Made by a program: the position numbers and the translations under genes. Shown here in pieces: positions 8,262 to 17,371 of a stretch of DNA of 64,000 nt (positions within the stretch are counted from its first letter, which is position 1; the number at the start of each line of letters is the position of its first letter). The notes beneath the pieces were generated by a model. It was not told where the DNA came from. It searched no databases and saw only the letters and a program-made list of their open reading frames with translations. Source of the stretch: Kribbella jejuensis (lineage in GTDB: Bacteria; Actinomycetota; Actinomycetes; Propionibacteriales; Kribbellaceae). The DNA lies in contig NZ_VFMM01000001.1 in the NCBI RefSeq assembly GCF_006715085.1, forward strand, positions 868,001 through 932,000, given 5' to 3'.

Positions 8262-9337
8262 GGTTCCCGCACCCCGCCACCGACCGACCGCGGCCGGGCC
8301 GCTCCCGGCCGCGACCCCGCGCCGGCGCCACCTGGACCGGCACCTGCACCGGCATCTGGGTTGGGGGTGGCACTCGGGGCGGCGAGGCCGGCTCCGGTGA
8401 TCCGGCGCAGATCGGTCAACCGCTCGTCGAGGCGGCCCGGCAGCACAAGTCCGTGGGACTGCGGTCTCCCGCGGGCTTCGTGCTGTGTCACCGCGGCCTC
8501 GACCTCGGCGACGACCCACTGCGGAAGTTCTGCGCTGCGGTCGAGCAGCGGTTGGGCGCTCGCGTGGAACAACTCGTCCTCCGCCGGCGTCGGCGGCAGG
8601 TTGCGCAGGGCAAGGATCTGCTGTTCGGCCAGCCACGGTTCGGGGATCAGTCCGTCCGCGCCACGATGGCTCTCGTACCACACGTACCCGTCCCGGTCGA
8701 CGATGTAGAGGTCGTCGACGGACGACTCCGACTCGATCGTCTGCGCGGTGCCGGGCACCAGCCGGTACGCCAGTCGGCCGCGCTCGGGCGGTACCCACCG
8801 GCCGATGCCCGTGTCGTCGACGGCCTGCTGGTACCGGCCCGCCCGGCCGAGCCGGCAGTTCGCCTCGTGCGTCACGACGTACACCAGGGCTACGCGGTAG
8901 TCGACGTCGCGGAAGCCGTCCACCCAGCCCCGCGCCAGTTCGGGCCGGTGCAGCGGCGCACTGGCGATCACGTCGTACTGCGGCGTGCCGCGCCTGAGGT
9001 GTTCCAGGCAGCGCCTGATCATGCCTGGCGGAAGGCTGCGCGCGATGTCGTCCGCGGCCAGGATCCCGCGTGCCCGCATGATCGCGTCGTACCGCGGATG
9101 CGCCGTGATGTCGTCGTCGAAGTCGTACACCGCGACCGTCCCCGGGCCGAGCGACGCCTGCAGCAGCCACTGCGTTGTCGACTTGCCCGAGCCCGGCGGA
9201 CCGCCGATCAGCATCGCCAGCGGACGCTGCCCGGGCGCCCGCACCGGCTGCTGTTCCGGGGTGATCTGCGCGAGCCGCCGATCGACCAGCGCCCGCGCCT
9301 CGTACGCCGTGAGCTCCAGGCGGCTACTGGCGATCAT
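8258..9337 (-). CDS. Zeta-toxin-family kinase (UDP-N-acetylglucosamine kinase-like)
   Basis: 359 residues. The P-loop GGPPGSGKST at 45-54 starts the zeta-toxin fold. VYDFDDDITAHPRYD follows at about 70-85, near the position of the family's sugar-binding acidic residues, and TRQ-like Arg-rich helices come after (RCLEHLRRG). Known zeta toxins phosphorylate UDP-GlcNAc and block wall synthesis. Residues past about 315 form a low-complexity Gly/Ala/Pro tail. Its ATG overlaps the stop of the small upstream gene at 9334-9639 by 4 bases, as in toxin-antitoxin operons. It could instead be a housekeeping or resistance kinase of the same superfamily. Confidence 0.82.
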   Translation of the reverse strand: MIASSRLELTAYEARALVDRRLAQITPEQQPVRAPGQRPLAMLIGGPPGSGKSTTQWLLQASLGPGTVAVYDFDDDITAHPRYDAIMRARGILAADDIARSLPPGMIRRCLEHLRRGTPQYDVIASAPLHRPELARGWVDGFRDVDYRVALVYVVTHEANCRLGRAGRYQQAVDDTGIGRWVPPERGRLAYRLVPGTAQTIESESSVDDLYIVDRDGYVWYESHRGADGLIPEPWLAEQQILALRNLPPTPAEDELFHASAQPLLDRSAELPQWVVAEVEAAVTQHEARGRPQSHGLVLPGRLDERLTDLRRITGAGLAAPSATPNPDAGAGAGPGGAGAGSRPGAARPRSVGGGVREP

Positions 9338-9639
9338 CCGTCGAGCTCGGCCCGCAACCGGGCCAGCAACTCCGGATACGTGCTGATGACGGTACGTCGC
9401 TCCGCACCCGACATCGCGTCCAGCCGCCGCAGCTCGTTGTCCTGGAACCCGACCTGCGCAACGAGCTCGGCCCGGCGCTCCGGATCAGTCTCGCGTGCCG
9501 CGAGCGAGTTGTAACACGAAGCCACTGACTGGAGCAGCGTGCGGACCCGCTCCCGCTCGACCCGCTCCGCGGGACCGTGCGGCGGGACGGGTCGCCCACC
9601 GAGCGCGTCCGTCAGACGCTTGCGCACTTCGTCCGGCAC
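9334..9639 (-). CDS. Small helical protein upstream of the zeta-like kinase; candidate antitoxin
   Basis: 101 residues, strongly charged and predicted largely helical (RVERERVRTLLQSVASCYNSL; RRAELVAQVGFQDNELRRLDAM, split by one residue). I do not recognise a named family. It ends in an ATGA overlap with the zeta-toxin-like kinase, so the two are translationally coupled and the small protein is made first. Position, size and helical content fit an epsilon-type antitoxin that covers the kinase active site. This is inference from context. Direct sequence similarity to epsilon is not evident. Confidence 0.65.
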   Translation of the reverse strand: MPDEVRKRLTDALGGRPVPPHGPAERVERERVRTLLQSVASCYNSLAARETDPERRAELVAQVGFQDNELRRLDAMSGAERRTVISTYPELLARLRAELDG

Positions 9640-9680
9640 CGTGCCTCCCTCCCGCGAGGCAAGCGTAGGTTCGCGGTGGG

Positions 9681-11459
9681 TCAGTTGGAGTAGTCGCGGA
9701 AGCCTCGGCCGGTTTTGCGGCCTAGGTAGCCGGCGGTGACGAGGTGTTCTAGGAGGGGGGCGGGGGCGAAGCCGGGTTCGCGGAATTCGAGGTAGAGGGT
9801 GCGTTGGATGGCCAGGGCTACGTCCAGACCGACGACGTCCAGGAGAGCGAAGGGGCCCATCGGGAGGCGGCAGCCGAGTTTCATCGCGGCGTCGATGTCG
9901 TCGACGCCGGCGTAGTGGGCCTCGAGCATCCGGACGGCGTCGTTCAGGTACGGGAACAGCAGCGCGTTGACGATGAAGCCGGCGCGGTCGCCGCAGCGGA
10001 CCGGGTGCTTGCCAGCGGCAACGGCTACGGCGGCGACCGTGTCGGCGACCTCAGGGGCCGTGCTGACAGTGCTCACCACTTCGACGAGCTGCATCACCGG
10101 GGCCGGGTTGAAGAAGTGCAGGCCGACCACATCGGCGGGGCGCTTGGTCGCCATCGCCAGGTCGATCACCGGGAGCGACGAGGTCGTGGTCGCCAGGATC
10201 GCGCCCGGCTTGCAGATCTCGTCGAACGTCTCGAACAGCGCCTGCTTGACGCTCAGCTCCTCGACCACGGCCTCGATCACCAGGTCGGCGGAGGCGAGGT
10301 CGTCGAGTTTCGCCGTACCGGTCACCCGGCGCAGCGCGGCGTCCCGCTCCTCCGACGACGACTTCCCGCGCTGTACGCCCTTCTCCAGCGACCGTTCAAG
10401 CACGGCCCGGGCCCGTTGAACCTTCTCGGTCCCGCGAGCCACGTACAGCACGTCGTACCCAGCCTTGGCCAGCACCTCGACGATGCCGACCGCCATCGTC
10501 CCGGACCCGACCACGCCGACCTGCTTCACCGTACGGACCGCGACGTCGTCACCGGCGACAGCAGGCGTGTGCTCGTCGTCCACCACGACCGGTGAGTCCG
10601 CCGACTCGTAGGTGTAGAACCCGCGCCCGGTCTTCCGGCCGAGCAGCCCGGCGGTGACCATCTGCTTGAGGATCGGCGCCGGCGCGTGCAGCCGGTTCCG
10701 GCCCTGCTTGTACATCGTGTCGAGGATCTCGTACGCCGTGTCGAGACCGATCAGGTCCAGCAGCGCGAGCGGCCCCATCGGGTACCCGCAGCCGAGCCGC
10801 ATCGCCGCGTCGACGTCCTCACGCGTGGCGTAGCGGGACTCGACCATCGACACCGCGTGGTTCAGGTACCCGAACAGCAACGCGTTCGCGATGAAACCGG
10901 CCCGGTCGGCCGCGACCACCGGGACCTTGTCGAGCCGGCGGGCCAGCGCCTGCACGTCCTCGACCACGTCCGGCTCGGTGACCACGGTCTTGATCACCTC
11001 GACGAACTCCTGCACCGGTGCCGGGTTGAAGAAGTGCATCCCGACCACCCGCCGCGGCCGCTGGGTGGCGACCGAGATCTCGGTGACCGACAACGACGAG
11101 GTGTTGGTGGCGAGGATCGCGTCCTCGCGGACGATCTTGTCCAGCGCGGCGAAGATCTCGCGCTTCAGTTCGAGCCGCTCGACGACCGCCTCGATCACCA
11201 GGTCGCAGTCCGCCAGCGCCTCCATCGAGGTGGCGAACGTGACCCGGTCGAACAGTGCCTGCTGGTCCTCGACCGACAGCTTGCCGCGCTTCACGGCCCG
11301 GTCGGTGGAGTGCTGGATGTGGCCGCGGCCGCGCTCGGCGGCCTCCTCGTCCCGCTCGACGCCGACCACGGTCAACCCGTGGCGCGCGAACACCTCGGCG
11401 ATCCCGGCGCCCATCGTGCCGAGACCCACCACACCCACTGTCGTCAATTCCCGAGCCAT
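9681..11459 (-). CDS. Tandem-duplicated 3-hydroxyacyl-CoA dehydrogenase (3-hydroxybutyryl-CoA dehydrogenase type)
   Basis: 592 residues made of two complete copies of a roughly 290-residue HADH. Copy 1 begins with the NAD-binding GLGTMG at 12-17. Copy 2 begins near 312 with VGSGTMAVG. Each has the HFFNPAP motif (catalytic His) and the C-terminal domain signature ([16 protein letters not shown] and [16 protein letters not shown]). Each copy ends with a GRKTGRGF segment. The enzyme oxidises 3-hydroxyacyl-CoA, or reduces acetoacetyl-CoA, in fatty acid or C4 metabolism. ATG 11459 is preferred over an in-frame GTG three codons upstream. Whether both active sites work is unknown, but both keep the key motifs. 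Confidence 0.92.
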   Translation of the reverse strand: MARELTTVGVVGLGTMGAGIAEVFARHGLTVVGVERDEEAAERGRGHIQHSTDRAVKRGKLSVEDQQALFDRVTFATSMEALADCDLVIEAVVERLELKREIFAALDKIVREDAILATNTSSLSVTEISVATQRPRRVVGMHFFNPAPVQEFVEVIKTVVTEPDVVEDVQALARRLDKVPVVAADRAGFIANALLFGYLNHAVSMVESRYATREDVDAAMRLGCGYPMGPLALLDLIGLDTAYEILDTMYKQGRNRLHAPAPILKQMVTAGLLGRKTGRGFYTYESADSPVVVDDEHTPAVAGDDVAVRTVKQVGVVGSGTMAVGIVEVLAKAGYDVLYVARGTEKVQRARAVLERSLEKGVQRGKSSSEERDAALRRVTGTAKLDDLASADLVIEAVVEELSVKQALFETFDEICKPGAILATTTSSLPVIDLAMATKRPADVVGLHFFNPAPVMQLVEVVSTVSTAPEVADTVAAVAVAAGKHPVRCGDRAGFIVNALLFPYLNDAVRMLEAHYAGVDDIDAAMKLGCRLPMGPFALLDVVGLDVALAIQRTLYLEFREPGFAPAPLLEHLVTAGYLGRKTGRGFRDYSN

Positions 11460-11540
11460 GCTCTGCACTATGCCAGTCCCGATACTGGTCCGCCCATGAG
11501 TTGCGTCACCGGCGAGGTCAACCTCACATGGCTTCGTCAG

Positions 11541-12422
11541 TCACGACCGCGTCGCCAGGACCTGGAACCACGAGCCGATCTTGGAGTCGGTCCGGGTCAG
11601 CGCGTCGACGGTCCATCCGGTCGCGTTCAGCAACTCGCGCAGCGGTTCCTCCTGCCACAGGACGAAGTGCCGGGGCAGGTCGAGATGCCGGTTCGACCAC
11701 TCCTCGCCCTTGCCCTCACGGGTCGCGAACGCCAGTACGGGCGCGCAGCGGGCCGCTTTCCGCAGTACGGCGGTCAGCTCGGCGCGATCGAAGTGCAGGA
11801 ACACCGCGCTCGCGTACACCGCGTCGTACGGGCCGCCGTACTCGTCGGTGATCGCGTTGAGCCGGTCGGCGGCGTACCCGTCGGCCCGCATCATCTCGAC
11901 GAACGCCTGAGTCGCGTCGGTACGGCGTACCAGGTAGCCGCGGCGTTCCAGCTCGAGCGCGTCCCGGCCGGTGCCGCTGCCGAGCTCCAGCAGCCGAGCC
12001 GGCGGCGCGACACGCGCGGCGAGCAGATCGATCAGCGCGTTGTTCGGATCCTGCGGGATCGTGTCGCGGAACTTGTCCGGGGCCTGCTCGTACGCGGCCA
12101 GCGTGACCTCGTTGTCCGAGGCGACCCGCGTCCATCCGTCACCGGTGTGCTCGACGACGGCGGGGAGCTTCAGGCCGAGATCGAGCCCGAGGACGACGAC
12201 GGTCTCGCCCCGGTGCAGGTCCGCGATCGCCTGCAACTCCGCGTCCGGCCGCTGGGTCAACTCCGGTACGACGGTCAGCTTCACGCCGAGATGCTCCGCC
12301 AGGTTCGACCCGGCCGCCGCCTCGAACGGCCCGGCGTACACCTGGGCCACCCGCTCACCGACCACCGCGTCCTGGACGTCCCCCGGCAACAGCAGAATCC
12401 GCGCGGGACACATGAGATTCAT
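11541..12422 (-). CDS. Class I SAM-dependent methyltransferase with a degenerate N-terminal histidine-phosphatase-like region
   Basis: 293 residues. Residues about 90-290 form a Rossmann methyltransferase with motif [16 protein letters not shown], an acidic second-strand position (RRTDATQAF) and motif IV-like [11 protein letters not shown]. Residues 1-85 resemble the C-terminal half of a histidine phosphatase ([21 protein letters not shown] motif, here [15 protein letters not shown]), without the catalytic RHG and SHG. Its ATG overlaps the stop of the TfoX-like gene by 4 bases, which fixes the start at 12422 and shows coupling. The methyl acceptor is unknown. Confidence 0.8.
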   Translation of the reverse strand: MNLMCPARILLLPGDVQDAVVGERVAQVYAGPFEAAAGSNLAEHLGVKLTVVPELTQRPDAELQAIADLHRGETVVVLGLDLGLKLPAVVEHTGDGWTRVASDNEVTLAAYEQAPDKFRDTIPQDPNNALIDLLAARVAPPARLLELGSGTGRDALELERRGYLVRRTDATQAFVEMMRADGYAADRLNAITDEYGGPYDAVYASAVFLHFDRAELTAVLRKAARCAPVLAFATREGKGEEWSNRHLDLPRHFVLWQEEPLRELLNATGWTVDALTRTDSKIGSWFQVLATRS

Positions 12423-12742
12423 CGGGCCACGTACTCCAAGGCGTCGGCGGCGTACTCCGGCCAGACGTCGGAGCGGTCGAGCGGGATCTTCACCCACTCC
12501 TTCATCGGCCTGCCCATGCCCGGATCGAACTGCTCCACGCCGTCCAGTTGGAGCGCCTTGGCCAGCGCCTCCGGCGGCAGCTTGAACGTCATGGCGTCGC
12601 CGAACATCCCGGCGACCACCTTCTTGCCGATCTTCAGGCACGGCATCCCGAACATGCTCCCGCGCACCACTCCGGCCGCCTCCAGCCCGGCCGCCACCGC
12701 GTCGTACGCCGCAACCGCCTCATCACTCACCTTCGGCATCAT
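12419..12742 (-). CDS. TfoX/Sxy N-terminal-domain protein
   Basis: About 107 residues. The pattern [21 protein letters not shown] (split by one residue) and the later [16 protein letters not shown] match the small alpha/beta TfoX-N fold. In proteobacteria a TfoX two-domain protein activates competence genes. The stand-alone N domain is widespread in actinobacteria and its role is unknown. GGTGG lies close before the ATG pair at 12742/12739. It is the first gene of a two-gene unit with the methyltransferase. Confidence 0.8.
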   Translation of the reverse strand: MMPKVSDEAVAAYDAVAAGLEAAGVVRGSMFGMPCLKIGKKVVAGMFGDAMTFKLPPEALAKALQLDGVEQFDPGMGRPMKEWVKIPLDRSDVWPEYAADALEYVAR

Positions 12743-12791
12743 GCTCACCACCTTCCCACTCCTGCGCCCTCGTGCACTACGGTGCTTTGTC

Positions 12792-13451
12792 GTGCGCTTG
12801 GTGATTGCTACGTGTTCTGTGGACTACTCGGGGCGGCTGACGGCTCATCTGCCGATGGCGCCGCGGTTGCTGATGGTCAAGGCGGACGGGTCGGTGCTGA
12901 TCCACGCCGACGGCGGGTCGTACAAACCGCTGAACTGGATGTCCCCGCCGTGCAAGCTGGTGGAGGAGGACAACGTCTGGAGCGTCACCAACAAGGCGGG
13001 CGAAGAGCTCCGGATCACCCTCGAGCAGGTGCACAGCGACACCGCGTACGAGCTCGGGCAGGACCCGGGACTGATCAAGGACGGCGTCGAGGCGCACCTG
13101 CAGGAGCTGCTCGCCGAGCACGTGCACACCTTCGGCGACGGCTGGACGCTGGTACGGCGGGAGTACCCGACCGCGATCGGCCCGGTCGACCTGCTGCTCC
13201 GCGACGCCGACGGCCGGCACGTCGCGGTCGAGATCAAGCGCCGCGGCGAGATCGACGGCGTCGAGCAGCTCACCCGGTACGTCGAACTGCTCAACCGCGA
13301 CCCGCTGCTCGCCCCGGTGCGCGGCATCTTCGCCGCCCAGCTGATCAAGCCGCAGGCCCAGTTCCTGGCCACCGACCGCGGCCTGGAGTGCCTGACCGTC
13401 GACTACGACCTCCTGCGCGGCATGGAGTCCGACGTTCTGCGACTCTTCTAG
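12792..13451 (+). CDS. nucS: Endonuclease NucS (EndoMS), actinobacterial mismatch repair nuclease
   Basis: 219 residues from GTG 12792 ([19 protein letters not shown], the usual NucS start). The N-terminal DNA-binding beta domain is followed by a RecB-like nuclease domain with GPVDLLL (catalytic Asp), AVEIKRRG (Glu-x-Lys) and a Gln in EQLTRYVE. The extreme C-terminus DVLRLF fits a beta-clamp-binding tail. NucS cuts both strands at mismatches and replaces MutS/MutL in many actinobacteria. The protein is full length. A TACGGT hexamer ends 8 bases before the GTG and no SD is present, so the mRNA may be leaderless. Confidence 0.93.
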   Translation: MRLVIATCSVDYSGRLTAHLPMAPRLLMVKADGSVLIHADGGSYKPLNWMSPPCKLVEEDNVWSVTNKAGEELRITLEQVHSDTAYELGQDPGLIKDGVEAHLQELLAEHVHTFGDGWTLVRREYPTAIGPVDLLLRDADGRHVAVEIKRRGEIDGVEQLTRYVELLNRDPLLAPVRGIFAAQLIKPQAQFLATDRGLECLTVDYDLLRGMESDVLRLF

Positions 13452-13472
13452 ATCCTGACAAAGCAGGAAATT

Positions 13473-13488
13473 TGCCCGATTTCGGGCA
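13473..13488. terminator. Short hairpin after nucS
   Basis: TGCCCGA-TT-TCGGGCA is a perfect 7-bp stem 21 bases after the nucS stop. No T-run follows, so it may be a weak factor-independent terminator, a processing site or an operator for the next gene. Confidence 0.35.
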
Positions 13489-13529
13489 GAAGCTTTGCCA
13501 TGGACCCCGAAACACTGCATGGTGGAGCC

Positions 13530-13814
13530 GTGATCAGTGAGGCGGCGGCGGTGGAGCCGGTGGACGAGTTGGCCGATCAGGTCAGCCGGACGACCGGACT
13601 GTCGGCGGATGTCGCGCGGCGCGTGGTCGCCGACGTACTGGCCTATTTCACCGAGACGACCGAGGAGTACGTCCGGCGCCGGCACCGTGAGCTGCAGACC
13701 TACGGTGCCCGCAACGACGAGATCTTCGCCCGGCTCGGCGCCGAGCTCCGGCACTGGCCGGTCCGCTCACCCGAACTCTCCGCCCGGCAGCTGCGACGGA
13801 TCGTCTACGGCTGA
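13530..13814 (+). CDS. Unknown small protein between nucS and glmS
   Basis: About 94 residues from GTG 13530 (GGTGG 4 bases upstream). An in-frame ATG at 13500 would add ten residues but lacks an SD. The protein is helical and charged (VDELADQVSRTTGLSADVARRV, split by one residue; EEYVRRRHRELQTYGARNDEIF). No signal peptide or membrane segment is present. I do not recognise the family. It lies 34 bases before glmS on the same strand and is probably co-transcribed with it, so a link to amino-sugar supply is possible but unproven. Confidence 0.65.
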   Translation: MISEAAAVEPVDELADQVSRTTGLSADVARRVVADVLAYFTETTEEYVRRRHRELQTYGARNDEIFARLGAELRHWPVRSPELSARQLRRIVYG

Positions 13815-13848
13815 CCGGCACCAAACCCTTTCGAAAGGCACCCACTAC

Positions 13849-15669
13849 ATGTGCGGAATCGTCGGGTACGTCGGCACGAAGCCGGCCGCGCCCATCCTCG
13901 TGGACGGATTGGCCCGCTTGGAGTACCGCGGATACGACTCGGCGGGCGTTGCGGTCCTCGGCTCCAGCGAGCTGAAGGTGCACAAGGACGCCGGCCGGGT
14001 CCGTGAGCTGGAGGCGTCGCTGCCCAAGCGGTTCGGCGGCAAGCTCGGCATCGGGCACACCCGGTGGGCCACCCACGGCGGCCCGAGCAAGGACAACGCG
14101 CACCCGCACGCCAGCGGCAACGAGCGGATCGCGGTCGTGCACAACGGCATCTTCGACAACGCCGGGGCGATCCGCGCCCAGCTCGAGGACGCCGGCGTCA
14201 AGCTGCGCTCCGAGACCGACACCGAGGTGCTCGCGCACCTGATCGAGCAGGCCGACGGCGACACGCTCGAGGAGAAGGTGCTGGCCAGCCTGCGCCGGAT
14301 CGAGGGTACGTACGGCATCGCGGTGATCGACCTGGACTTCCCGGACCGGATCGTGGTCGCCCGGAACGGCAGCCCGCTGATCCTCGGCATCGGCGACGGC
14401 GAGATGCACATCGCCTCCGACGCGGCCGCGCTGATCCGCTACACCCGCCAGGTCGTCTACTTGGACGACGGCGAGCTGGCCACCGTCCGCGCCGACGGGT
14501 ACCGCACGTTCACCCAGGACGCCGCCCCGACCACGAAGACCGCCAAGACGGTCGAGTGGGAGGCCGAGGAGTTCGAGCGCGGCCTGCACGAGCACTTCAT
14601 GATGAAGGAGATCCACGAGCAGCCGGACGCGGTCGGCCGGGTGATCCGCGGGCGGCTCGACGAGCGCTTCCACACCGTGCACCTCGGCGGCCTGAACATG
14701 GACGCGCGCGAGGCGCGGGAGATCAAGCGGGTCAAGATCCTCGGCTGCGGTTCGGCGTACTACGCCGGCCAGATGGGTGCGCAGTTCATCGAGGAGGTCG
14801 CGCGGATCCCCGCCGACGCGGAGCCGGCCTCGGAGTTCCGGTACCGCAACCCGGTGGTCGAGCGGGACACGCTGTACGTCGCGGTGTCGCAGTCGGGCGA
14901 GACGCTCGACACGCTGGTCGCCGTGCAGGAGCTGAAGCGCAAGGGCGGGCGCGTCATCGGTCTGGTGAACGCGGTCGGGTCGAGCATCGCGCGCGAGGTC
15001 GACGGCGGTGTGTACCTGCACGCCGGTCCCGAAGTGTCGGTCGCGTCGACGAAGGCGCTGACCAACATGGCGGTCGGGTTCGCGATGCTCGGCATCCACC
15101 TCGGCCGGATCCGGGACGTCTCCCCCGCCGACGGCCGGCGGCTGATCGAGGGCCTGAAGAAGCTGCCCGAGCACATCGCCGCGATCGTTGCGCAGGAGCA
15201 GGAGCTGGCGAAGATCGCCGGCCGGCTCGCGCAGCACGAGTCGCTGTTCTTCGTTGGCCGTACCCGCGGTTATCCGGTCGCGCGGGAAGGTGCGCAGAAG
15301 CTCAAGGAGATCTCGTACCGGCACGCCGAGGCGTACCAGACCTCGGAGCTGAAGCACGGTCCGCTCGCGCTGATCTCCCCGGACGTGCCGAGCGTCGCGA
15401 TCGTCCCCGACGACGAACTGCTCGACCGGAACATCGGCGCGCTGCACGAGATCGGCGCGCGGTCGGGCCCGCTGTACGTCGTCACGCACCCGGGCGTCGA
15501 GGTACCGGACGGGGTCGCGGCGAAGATCGTCGTACCGAAGAACGAGCCGGAACTCGACCCGATCCTGCTCACGATCCCGCTGCAGATCATCGCGTACTAC
15601 GCAGCTGTTGCCCTCGGCCACGATGTCGACAAGCCGCGGAACCTGGCCAAGTCGGTCACCGTCGAGTAG
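13849..15669 (+). CDS. glmS: Glutamine--fructose-6-phosphate aminotransferase (isomerizing)
   Basis: 606 residues, full length. It makes glucosamine-6-phosphate from fructose-6-phosphate and glutamine, the first step to UDP-GlcNAc. The N-terminal nucleophile Cys2 (MCGIVGYVG) and LEYRGYDSAG mark the glutaminase half. The two SIS domains carry LGCGSAYYAG and SQSGETLDTL in the first and GRTRGYPVAREGAQKLKEISY (split by one residue) in the second. The end KSVTVE is typical. ATG 13849 is set by the required Cys2. No glmS ribozyme fits in the 34-base upstream gap. A strong hairpin terminator follows. Confidence 0.97.
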   Translation: MCGIVGYVGTKPAAPILVDGLARLEYRGYDSAGVAVLGSSELKVHKDAGRVRELEASLPKRFGGKLGIGHTRWATHGGPSKDNAHPHASGNERIAVVHNGIFDNAGAIRAQLEDAGVKLRSETDTEVLAHLIEQADGDTLEEKVLASLRRIEGTYGIAVIDLDFPDRIVVARNGSPLILGIGDGEMHIASDAAALIRYTRQVVYLDDGELATVRADGYRTFTQDAAPTTKTAKTVEWEAEEFERGLHEHFMMKEIHEQPDAVGRVIRGRLDERFHTVHLGGLNMDAREAREIKRVKILGCGSAYYAGQMGAQFIEEVARIPADAEPASEFRYRNPVVERDTLYVAVSQSGETLDTLVAVQELKRKGGRVIGLVNAVGSSIAREVDGGVYLHAGPEVSVASTKALTNMAVGFAMLGIHLGRIRDVSPADGRRLIEGLKKLPEHIAAIVAQEQELAKIAGRLAQHESLFFVGRTRGYPVAREGAQKLKEISYRHAEAYQTSELKHGPLALISPDVPSVAIVPDDELLDRNIGALHEIGARSGPLYVVTHPGVEVPDGVAAKIVVPKNEPELDPILLTIPLQIIAYYAAVALGHDVDKPRNLAKSVTVE

Positions 15670-15677
15670 AACAACCC

Positions 15678-15712
15678 GCAGCCCCCGTCACGCTTCGCGT
15701 GACGGGGGCTGC
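15678..15712 (+). terminator. Strong hairpin terminator after glmS
   Basis: A 16-bp perfect GC-rich stem (arms 15678-15693 and 15697-15712) with a TTC loop starts 9 bases after the glmS stop. No long T-tract follows, which is common in high-GC actinobacteria. Confidence 0.85.
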
Positions 15713-15747
15713 ACTGTTCGGTGTGCACCCGATCCCGAGGCTCTGTG

Positions 15748-15780
15748 GCCGCACCCGCCGCGCGGCACGGCGGGTGCGGC
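15748..15780 (-). terminator. Hairpin terminator for the convergent glutaminase gene
   Basis: GCCGCACCCGCC at 15748-15759 pairs perfectly with GGCGGGTGCGGC at 15769-15780. It lies 16 bases past the stop of the minus-strand glutaminase gene and could serve both strands together with the glmS hairpin. Confidence 0.75.
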
Positions 15781-15796
15781 ACTGCGGGTGGTGTGT

Positions 15797-17236
15797 TCAG
15801 AGCTGTTGGGTGGGTGGCTGCGCCCGGCGGGTGACGGTGGCGGCTTCTGCGGTTTCAGGCGTGGGTTGTCTCGTCAGGTTGGTGCCGGTGCCGACGGGGG
15901 TCATGCCGTCCAGGGCTCGGCGGATGAGTTGGGCCATCTCGGCCTTGCGGTCGGCTTCGGTGAGGGGGCGGGCGGCTTCGGTGGTGCGGGTGCGTTCGGG
16001 CTGGGTAGCGCCGTACGGGTGCAGGTTGAAGTCGTTCACCAGGCGCTTGCAGACCTCGACGCCGCGGACCGAGTTACCGGCCGCGTCGAGGCGCGGCGAG
16101 AACGTGACGACGGCGAGCCGCTTCGACGGGACGACCATCATCACGTTGCCGGACACCCCGCTCTTGGCCGGCAGCCCGACCTGGTGGGCGAAGTCGCCGG
16201 AACCGTCGTACATGCCGCTGTGCCCCATCACCGACAGCACCCGCCTGGTGGTTTCCGGTGAGAACACCCGCTCCCCCGAGTACGGCGCGACGCCGCCGCT
16301 CGCGAGCGTGGCACCGGCGGCCGCCAGCCGGGCCGCATCGACCTCGAGCGAACAGACCTGGAAGTAGAACTGCGCCGTCGCCGCGGTCCCGGCCAGTCCG
16401 CCGCCGCCCTTCAACCGCCCCTTCGCCGCCATCGCGAACGCCAACTGCCGGTTCCCGTCCCCGGTCTCGTCCTCGGCGTAGAAGGTCTCGGTGTCGGAGC
16501 CGGGCCGCTGCCCCATCATCGCGGTCCACGTCTCCTTGACGGTGTGGAACCGCTCGCTGTGCGCCTTCCCCGAACCGACCAGCGCCAGCGTCGCGATCGC
16601 GCCCGCGTTGATCATCGGGTTCCGCGGTTTGCGGTCCGGGTCGAGCGACAGCGTGGGATCGTTGAAGGTCCCGCCGCTCTGCTCCGTCCCGACCCAGCGG
16701 TCGACCTCGTCGGCGCCCAGTTCCTCGAGCGCCATCGCGTAGCTGAACGGCTTCGACGTGGACTGGACGCTGAACGGTACGGCGGCGTCACCGACCTGGA
16801 ACACCTGGCCGTCCGCGGTACAGATCGCGATCCCGAACTTCTCCGGATCGGCGTCCCGCAGCGTCGGGATGTAGTCGGCGACCGCGCCGTCCCGGTTCGG
16901 CAGCAGGTCGGCGTAGATCTGCTCGATGCCCCGGCTGAGCTCCGCGAACTCGGCGGGCGAAATCGCCAGCTCGCCGTTCAGCGCCCGGGCGATCACACCG
17001 TCGCCGTGCTCCGCGATCCGGGCGAACTCCGGATAGTCGAGCTGCACCGGCTGTTGGTCGCTGCCGAGCCGCAGCGGCCGACCGTCGGCGTCGCGGGCAC
17101 CGGCCAACGCCGACCGCACCCGCGGGTCGAGCGGATCGATCCCCGCCTGCCCCAACCGGCTGAGCAGTTCCCAGGTCCAGACCCGGCCGTCACCGTCCTT
17201 GTCGACACTCTCGAATGACCGGAGCAGCTTCTCCAT
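15797..17236 (-). CDS. glsA: Glutaminase A with N-terminal EF-hand and long C-terminal tail
   Basis: 479 residues from ATG 17236 (GGAAGG just upstream). A single EF-hand loop DKDGDGRVWTWE starts at residue 13. The serine-dependent glutaminase domain follows, with the catalytic Ser-x-x-Lys in STSKPF, PMINAGAI and a late SGVSGNVM. It hydrolyses glutamine to glutamate and ammonia. About 60 residues after the domain are disordered and Thr/Ala-rich. Typical bacterial glutaminases are about 310 residues, so both ends are extensions. The EF-hand suggests calcium-dependent control (inference). Confidence 0.9.
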   Translation of the reverse strand: MEKLLRSFESVDKDGDGRVWTWELLSRLGQAGIDPLDPRVRSALAGARDADGRPLRLGSDQQPVQLDYPEFARIAEHGDGVIARALNGELAISPAEFAELSRGIEQIYADLLPNRDGAVADYIPTLRDADPEKFGIAICTADGQVFQVGDAAVPFSVQSTSKPFSYAMALEELGADEVDRWVGTEQSGGTFNDPTLSLDPDRKPRNPMINAGAIATLALVGSGKAHSERFHTVKETWTAMMGQRPGSDTETFYAEDETGDGNRQLAFAMAAKGRLKGGGGLAGTAATAQFYFQVCSLEVDAARLAAAGATLASGGVAPYSGERVFSPETTRRVLSVMGHSGMYDGSGDFAHQVGLPAKSGVSGNVMMVVPSKRLAVVTFSPRLDAAGNSVRGVEVCKRLVNDFNLHPYGATQPERTRTTEAARPLTEADRKAEMAQLIRRALDGMTPVGTGTNLTRQPTPETAEAATVTRRAQPPTQQL

Positions 17237-17356
17237 TGCACCTTCCCCAGCTCGGCGGCAGACAGGGCACTCGCGACAGCGTTGTCGGCGGCAACAGGTT
17301 CGCCTGCTCGTATTTCCGGCGCGGTCACGTGGTGTTACGACCACATCAACCGGACA

Positions 17357-17371
17357 ACTTGTTGGACAAGT
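17357..17371. promoter_or_regulatory. Palindromic operator 1, galactarate-type dehydratase promoter
   Basis: ACTTG-TTGGA-CAAGT overlaps the predicted -35 (TTGTTG at 17359-17364) of the dehydratase gene. The TTG/CAA symmetry suits a GntR/FadR-type regulator, and such a gene follows in the same operon. Confidence 0.6.

Noticed and set aside
10686..12791. A long plus-strand open frame that runs into nucS
   Set aside because: It is antisense to the dehydrogenase, methyltransferase and TfoX-like genes, and only the part from 12792 has a recognisable protein (NucS).
13815..13848. glmS ribozyme upstream of glmS
   Set aside because: The 34-base gap is too short and no ribozyme core is present.
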